Assembly (NCBI GenBank): GCA_905195005.1
Contig: CAJJUC010000092.1
Coordinates: 1-9,750 of the forward strand
From: an uncultured Eubacteriales bacterium
GTDB taxonomy: Bacteria > Bacillota > Clostridia > UMGS1883
Reading direction: 5' to 3'
DNA: 9,750 bases
Each line of letters opens with the position of its first letter. Position 1 is the stretch's first letter. Below the pieces are notes generated by a model that saw only the letters and a list, made by a program, of their open reading frames with translations, was not told the origin of the DNA and ran no database searches. This document shows positions 6,878-9,750 of the stretch, piece after piece. Made by a program: the position numbers and the translations under genes.

Positions 6878-7545
6878 ACAACAAAAAATATTATGCAGAA
6901 AAAGTGACAAAGACTTGCGAAATTTACAAACAGATGAAATATCGAGTGAATATAACGCTTTTTCTTGCCCAAGGAATACAAAACTGCGCCGACGGTATAA
7001 AGAATACCGCCGAGAATAAGCCAGAATGCGCCCCATTTTGTAATAGCGGCATATGTCAGCTTCCAAAAACCGACAACGCACCAGCCCATGCCTATATAGC
7101 AAATCATGGAAAACAGACGATATTTGTTAAGATCAATCGCCGTAAACGTAACTGCAACCGCAGTCACGCCCCAAACAAGACCGAAAAGCGTCCACCCTGC
7201 CGCCGTGTTCTGCGAACGAACCGCGCAAAGGGCAATCGGAGTGTATGTTCCGGCAATCATATAATAAATCGTGCAATGGTCAATAACCTGCAAAACCTTT
7301 TTTGCCATTGACGGACGAACTCCGTGATAAACGCTCGACATTGTGAAAAGCGTGATAACGGACGCTCCGTATATCGTCGAGGAAACAACGCCGATTGCGC
7401 TTTTGTGAACGGCAGCCATGATAACGCAGAGAACAAGATATGCAATCCCGAGCGCGCCTCCCACTATATGCGAAACCATATTGAAAATCTCCTCGCCCCG
7501 TGTGTAGGACGGAAGCTGTCTTTCGCTGAGCGATGTTCTCTTCAC
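6874..7545 (-). CDS. HlyIII/PAQR-family seven-helix membrane protein
   Basis: The 223-residue protein is almost wholly hydrophobic, with about seven membrane segments (roughly 26-45, 52-72, 85-108, 117-136, 144-161, 172-191, 201-221), and belongs to the hemolysin III / PAQR (YqfA-like) family. The family's proposed zinc site is present: Ser70 and His74 in MSSVYHG, Asp89 in VIDHCTIYY, and His200 and His204 in HSIFHLF. The N-terminal EEIFNMVSHIVGG is also typical. The family name comes from an old haemolysis assay; a hydrolase-like membrane role is the current view for the superfamily, and the bacterial substrate is unknown. GTG 7545 is chosen because it continues the family N-terminus and has AGGGAGG eight bases upstream; the nearby ATG at 7552 opens a different, non-matching frame. 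It appears to be a single-gene unit. Confidence 0.88.
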   Translation of the reverse strand: MKRTSLSERQLPSYTRGEEIFNMVSHIVGGALGIAYLVLCVIMAAVHKSAIGVVSSTIYGASVITLFTMSSVYHGVRPSMAKKVLQVIDHCTIYYMIAGTYTPIALCAVRSQNTAAGWTLFGLVWGVTAVAVTFTAIDLNKYRLFSMICYIGMGWCVVGFWKLTYAAITKWGAFWLILGGILYTVGAVLYSLGKKKRYIHSIFHLFVNFASLCHFFCIIFFVV

Positions 7546-7577
7546 CTGTCATGCCTCCCTGCCGAATCTTTTCAATC

Positions 7578-7606
7578 AGTATACCACAGCAGAAGCAGAT
7601 TTTCAA
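7578..7606 (-). promoter_or_regulatory. Promoter of the HlyIII-family gene
   Basis: TTGAAA (7601-7606) and TATACT (7578-7583) on the minus strand are 17 bases apart, with an extended -10 (TGG before TATACT). It lies about 30 bases upstream of the GTG start, so the leader is short. Confidence 0.8.
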
Positions 7607-7696
7607 TAGCTTTTTTCATCTTTTTTCGGACGGTCTGATGTGTTAATGTCCGAACCGGTTCAAAAACCTAATTCACTGTAATCATGCGCATTGTTA

Positions 7697-8218
7697 CTAC
7701 TGCGCTTTTTCGGAGCTCCGCTCCGCGCTCTGTATAGCTCCGTCCTGCTCCTGCCGTCGGTTGCACACATCCACCCAGCCGATATATTCCGAGACCTTTT
7801 CAAGCTCATCAAGTGTGAGCTCGATTGCGCTGTTTGACGAGCCGCAAGCCGGGAAAACCGTTTCAAATCTTTTAAGTGATTCGTCAAGATAAACGCGCAC
7901 ACCGTCGTTCACCCCGAACGGGCACACGCCCCCGACCGCATGACCTATCTTTTCTTCAACATCATCATGCTTCACCATATTCGCCTTGCAGCCGAAAAAA
8001 CGCTTGAACTTTCCGTTATTAACGCGCGCGTCACCTGCCGTCACAACAAGCACACAGCCGTCCGGCGTATCAAAAGAAAGCGTTTTTGCAATTCTCGCCT
8101 CCTCGCAGCCGAGAGCTGCGGCGGCAAGCGCAACCGTTGCACTTGAATCGTCACACAGAATAATTTTCCCGTCAAGCCCGTACTTCTTCAAATGCTGTTT
8201 TACCCTCTCAAGCGACAT
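7697..8218 (-). CDS. YbaK/ProX-type aminoacyl-tRNA editing protein
   Basis: Proteins of this family remove wrongly attached amino acids from tRNA, such as Cys-tRNA(Pro) or Ala-tRNA(Pro), in the cytoplasm. The 173 residues show the conserved lysine Lys45 in IAKTLSF, AGDARVNNGKFKRFFG from 61, GHAVGGVCPFG at 92-102, VYLDESL at 109-115 and GSSNSA at 126-131, in the family order. The expected protein would end soon after WVDVC (148-152). Here about 21 further polar residues follow (RRQEQDG to SSEKAQ), read from a low-complexity, GGAGC-rich stretch, so the tail may be a recent extension. ATG 8218 has AAGGAGG eight bases upstream, and that site overlaps the stop region of the preceding gene, 13 bases away. 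The exact tRNA substrate cannot be fixed from sequence. A tRNA-Pro gene lies about 1.1 kb away, which may be chance. Confidence 0.9.
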   Translation of the reverse strand: MSLERVKQHLKKYGLDGKIILCDDSSATVALAAAALGCEEARIAKTLSFDTPDGCVLVVTAGDARVNNGKFKRFFGCKANMVKHDDVEEKIGHAVGGVCPFGVNDGVRVYLDESLKRFETVFPACGSSNSAIELTLDELEKVSEYIGWVDVCNRRQEQDGAIQSAERSSEKAQ

Positions 8219-8231
8219 ATCGCCATCCTCC

Positions 8232-9077
8232 TTATCTGTAAACGTAAAAACCCTCGCCGATAATCTGCTGGGATTCCGAAAAGATTATAAATGCGTCAGC
8301 GTCAACCGCAAGAATTTTTTTCTGAAATGCAGGCAGCTCATTTTCCTTAAGCGCACATATCAGCATAACTTTATCCGTGTTACTGTACGTCCCGACAACG
8401 CTGACGCGCGTTACTCCGCGCGGAGATGTTGAAACCAACAGCTTTGATATTTCCTCGCCCTTGTCGCTTATAACAAACGCAAGCTTTGAAATATTCAGCT
8501 TCCCGATAAGCCAGTCAATAGCGAATGTAGATGCAAAAAGCGCCACAACGCCGTAAAGCGTAAGATCAATGTTTTTAAACATAATCAAAGAAGTCGTGAT
8601 AACGGTTGCGTCAACCGCAAGCAGAATTTTGCCGATGGGAAGCTGCGGAAAGCGGTACTGAATCAGTCTGCCTATTATATCCGTTCCGCCCGTCGAAGCA
8701 CCGTTTGCCAACGCAATTCCAATGCCGACTCCATAGAGTGCCGCACCGAAAACCGTTGCAAGAAAAACATCGTGCGTAAGCGGCGGGAAATGCGAAAACA
8801 AATCCACAAACAGCGACAAAAGCCCCGAGCAGACTATTGTTTTAATAACAAATTTACTGCCGAGGACTCTGAATCCGGCAATCAAAAGCACAAGGTTTAT
8901 AAGCGCAAACGAAATCGATGGGCGCAGACCGACGGCGTAAAACAAAATTGTTGATATACCTGAAACACCGCCGTTTACAATTTTATTCGGTATGTAAAAT
9001 ATGCTGACTGCAGCGCCCGTCACCGCAACGCCGAAAACTGTCAGAAGTGCGCTTTTAAGCTTTTCTGTCCGTATCAT
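8232..9077 (-). CDS. YitT-family membrane protein (DUF161 plus DUF2179)
   Basis: This 281-residue protein has about six membrane segments in its first 190 residues (roughly 9-30, 40-50, 54-71, 77-94, 103-125, 150-190), with the family signature NGASTGGTDI at 125-134. A soluble C-terminal DUF2179 domain (about 199-279) follows, with RGVTRVSVVGTYSNTDKVML and the ending AFIIFSESQQIIGEGF. The family is widespread in Firmicutes; its role is unknown, with transport often suggested. It is first in a two-gene unit with the YbaK-like gene, 13 bases downstream. ATG 9077 follows an AGGGAG at a slightly long 11-base spacing; an ATG nearer to that site is immediately followed by TGA and so cannot be the start. 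The family is recognised with confidence, the function is not. Confidence 0.92.
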   Translation of the reverse strand: MIRTEKLKSALLTVFGVAVTGAAVSIFYIPNKIVNGGVSGISTILFYAVGLRPSISFALINLVLLIAGFRVLGSKFVIKTIVCSGLLSLFVDLFSHFPPLTHDVFLATVFGAALYGVGIGIALANGASTGGTDIIGRLIQYRFPQLPIGKILLAVDATVITTSLIMFKNIDLTLYGVVALFASTFAIDWLIGKLNISKLAFVISDKGEEISKLLVSTSPRGVTRVSVVGTYSNTDKVMLICALKENELPAFQKKILAVDADAFIIFSESQQIIGEGFYVYR

Positions 9078-9107
9078 AAAATCACATGCTCCCTATTTTT
9101 TTTATAC

Positions 9108-9142
9108 CGATATATTATATATCGTTTTTTGCACAAATGCAA
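9108..9142. repeat. Two inverted repeats over the yitT-like promoter
   Basis: CGATATAT-T-ATATATCG (9108-9124) is a perfect 17-base palindrome covering the -10. TTGCA-4-TTGCA's complement TGCAA (9129-9142) is a perfect 5-4-5 inverted repeat covering the -35. A third, TGACAA-5-TTGTCA, lies just upstream at 9153-9169. The symmetry is seen directly; a regulator is inferred. The AT-rich composition makes some palindromes likely by chance. Confidence 0.5.
9114..9142 (-). promoter_or_regulatory. Promoter of the yitT-like/ybaK-like unit
   Basis: TTGCAT (9137-9142) and TATAAT (9114-9119) on the minus strand are 17 bases apart, about 40 bases before the start codon. Both hexamers sit inside inverted repeats, listed separately, which suggests repressor control. 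Confidence 0.78.
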
Positions 9143-9256
9143 TATAGGATTTTGACAATTTTTTTGTCATACGCCTCCGAAAAGGTGTGAATATTTATAA
9201 TTACTCACCAAATTTTTCCCAAAACAAAAAAATTTGTCCTCAATCGAAAATTTTTC

Positions 9257-9285
9257 TTGACTTATTCGCAACATCATATTATAAT
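9257..9285 (+). promoter_or_regulatory. Promoter of tRNA-Pro
   Basis: TTGACT (9257-9262), a 17-base spacer and a perfect TATAAT (9280-9285) lie about 30 bases before the tRNA. A strongly AT-rich stretch (about 9205-9256) directly upstream could act as an UP element, as expected for stable RNA genes. Confidence 0.88.
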
Positions 9286-9314
9286 AGTAAAGTGTCTTGT
9301 ATGAGATGCATTTT

Positions 9315-9391
9315 CGGGGTGTAGCGCAGTTTGGTAGCGTGCTTGGTTCGGGACCAAGAGGCCGCGGGTTCAAGTCCCGCCACTCCGACCA
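9315..9391 (+). tRNA. tRNA-Pro (anticodon CGG)
   Basis: A complete 77-base cloverleaf with encoded CCA. The acceptor stem CGGGGTG pairs with CACTCCG (one G-U), the D stem is GCGC with GCGT, and the anticodon stem CTTGG pairs with CCAAG around loop TTCGGGA. The anticodon CGG is at 9349-9351 and reads CCG proline codons. The T stem GCGGG/CCCGC carries loop TTCAAGT. It has its own promoter and terminator, so it is a single-gene transcript divergent from the yitT-like unit. Confidence 0.97.
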
Positions 9392-9393
9392 CG

Positions 9394-9427
9394 TCGGAAT
9401 GGACTTTGCTCCATTCCGATTTTTCTT
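9394..9427 (+). terminator. Terminator of tRNA-Pro
   Basis: A 9-bp perfect stem TCGGAATGG/CCATTCCGA (9394-9402 and 9411-9419) with an 8-base loop is followed by TTTTTCTTT on the plus strand, three bases after the tRNA end. Confidence 0.9.
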
Positions 9428-9516
9428 TACAGAAAAATCAGTCATACGCACCGTCATTCCTCCTTTGTCGCAAAAAGGCACGTTCGGCTCGCCTGTTCGC
9501 CTGCGGCGCAAATACC

Positions 9517-9539
9517 CCGACAGGTCTGTGTCGGTTTTT
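9517..9539 (+). terminator. Second plus-strand terminator-like hairpin
   Basis: CCGACA and TGTCGG (9517-9522, 9529-9534) form a 6-bp stem with a 6-base loop followed by TTTTT. No plus-strand gene lies between it and the tRNA terminator, so it may be a back-up or a relic of a lost gene. Confidence 0.55.
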
Positions 9540-9548
9540 CAATTGGAA

Positions 9549-9561
9549 GGGACTTGAACCC
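9549..9561 (-). repeat. tRNA T-arm-like 13-mer, inverted relative to tRNA-Pro
   Basis: On the minus strand GGGTTCAAGTCCC is identical to 13 bases of the T arm of the tRNA-Pro (9366-9378). The flanks form only a partial T stem and no cloverleaf or CCA follows, so it is not a tRNA gene. Such orphan T-arm pieces often mark attachment sites of elements that integrate into tRNA genes; that origin is inferred. Confidence 0.5.
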
Positions 9562-9570
9562 TAAGAGGGC

Positions 9571-9618
9571 AAAAAGCTAAAAAGCTGCAAACCCCATTAT
9601 TTAGGGCTTGCAGCTTTT
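9571..9618 (-). terminator. Strong, partly bidirectional terminator
   Basis: Arms at 9580-9594 and 9604-9618 form a 15-bp stem (AAAAGCTGCAAGCCC on the minus strand, with one G-U pair) around a 9-base AT-rich loop. On the minus strand it is followed by TTTTTAGCTTTTT, on the plus strand by a shorter TTTTCT. It ends transcription from the minus-strand reading frame near the right edge. Confidence 0.85.
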
Positions 9619-9621
9619 CTG

Positions 9622-9643
9622 TACACGATTTTTACACGATTTT
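9622..9643. repeat. Tandem 11-bp direct repeat (TACACGATTTT x2)
   Basis: Two exact copies of TACACGATTTT stand head to tail (9622-9632 and 9633-9643), between the strong terminator and the small reading frame. Short direct repeats of this kind are seen as recombinase arm-binding sites near ends of integrated elements; here that is only a guess. Confidence 0.6.
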
Positions 9644-9649
9644 CGGCAT

Positions 9650-9727
9650 TCACAGCTTTCCGTCAGTGATGATTCCCGCGTTTGTCAGCTCCCAAACGAT
9701 GTCGTTAATGCTTTCAACCTTTTTCAA
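9650..9727 (-). CDS. Tiny reading frame resembling a small phage-type protein, possibly truncated
   Basis: TTG 9727 opens a 25-residue frame, LKKVESINDIVWELTNAGIITDGKL, ending in TGA. GGGGGAG stands six bases upstream, a good ribosome site, and a strong terminator follows. From memory, the pattern INDIVWEL..xGIITD resembles the N-terminal part of small proteins found in clostridial prophage lysis regions, which continue with a tryptophan after a GKL or KEL segment. Here TGA sits where that TGG would be, so this may be a broken remnant. The frame stays open upstream to the window edge, so it could instead be the end of a longer protein. Family assignment is tentative. Confidence 0.4.
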   Translation of the reverse strand: MKKVESINDIVWELTNAGIITDGKL

Positions 9728-9750
9728 AATATTCTCCCCCTTTGATTCTA

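Larger units (their letters stand above)
9392..9750. other. Gene-poor segment after tRNA-Pro, possible mobile-element edge
   Basis: These bases hold three hairpin terminators, an orphan T-arm 13-mer, an 11-bp tandem repeat and one tiny reading frame, but no full protein gene. On the minus strand AAAGGAGG followed by GTG and ATG codons (about 9443-9465) looks like a translation start, yet its frame runs antisense through the tRNA. The mix is typical of tRNA-linked integration sites, but no integrase is visible in the window. Confidence 0.4.

Noticed and set aside
7280..7552. Alternative ATG at 7552 for the HlyIII-family gene
   Set aside because: It is closer to the ribosome site but opens a different frame without any family sequence; the in-frame GTG at 7545 has proper spacing.
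7626..7661. CGGAC/GTCCG pairing and the palindrome GAACCGGTTC between the ybaK-like and HlyIII-family genes
   Set aside because: Too short, with a long loop and no T-run on the minus strand; not convincing as terminator or operator.
7686..7709. Plus-strand hairpin GCGCA-10-TGCGC followed by TTTTT
   Set aside because: It looks like a small terminator, but there is no plus-strand gene to end, and on the minus strand no T-run follows. The stem is only five pairs.
9167..9511. 114-residue minus-strand reading frame across tRNA-Pro, containing EWRDLNPRPLGPEPSTLPNCATP
   Set aside because: This peptide is what the antisense of a tRNA-Pro with its T arm gives and is a familiar false protein annotation. 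The start has a good-looking AAAGGAGG, but the frame crosses the tRNA, its terminator and its promoter.
1..9750. CRISPR arrays, insertion sequences, defence genes
   Set aside because: No regularly spaced repeats, transposase motifs or nuclease-like genes were seen on either strand.

Overview
The window reads as chromosomal DNA of a Gram-positive, clostridia-like bacterium. Support comes from strong AGGAGG-type ribosome sites, canonical TTGxxx-17-TATAAT promoters, several GTG starts, an ArgJ-based arginine pathway beside carAB, and YitT and HlyIII-type membrane proteins. No species can be named from the sequence. Almost every gene lies on the minus strand, so transcription runs from high to low coordinates; the one clear plus-strand gene is a tRNA.

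Positions 1-6724 hold an arginine operon in the transcribed order argC, argJ, argB, argD, argF, carA, carB (carB is cut by the left edge). Genes overlap by 4-8 bases or are 14-43 bases apart. A sigma-A-like promoter (6760-6788) with a perfect 14-bp palindrome across its -35 side, resembling an ArgR ARG box, precedes argC. Together the enzymes take N-acetylglutamate to citrulline: ArgB phosphorylates, ArgC reduces, ArgD transaminates, ArgJ moves the acetyl group back to glutamate and releases ornithine, CarAB makes carbamoyl phosphate, and ArgF joins it to ornithine. argG and argH are not in the window.

Positions 6844-7606 hold a HlyIII/PAQR-family membrane protein with its own promoter and a terminator whose stem contains the stop codon. 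Positions 7697-9142 hold a two-gene unit, a YitT-family membrane protein followed by a YbaK/ProX-type tRNA-editing protein, behind a promoter decorated with inverted repeats.

Positions 9257-9427 hold a complete tRNA-Pro(CGG) with promoter and terminator on the plus strand. Beyond it, about 320 bases contain stacked hairpins, a 13-base match to the tRNA T-arm in inverted orientation, an 11-bp tandem repeat and a tiny phage-like reading frame. This may be the edge of a mobile element or its scar.

The most striking anomaly is inside carA. At about position 930, between codons 206 and 207, codon usage switches from mixed, AT-tolerant use (upstream half, shared with the rest of the window) to strongly GC-ending use (downstream half and carB), with the reading frame intact. 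This points to homeologous replacement of carA-3'/carB or to a chimeric assembly join. I found no convincing new defence or other undescribed multi-gene system.
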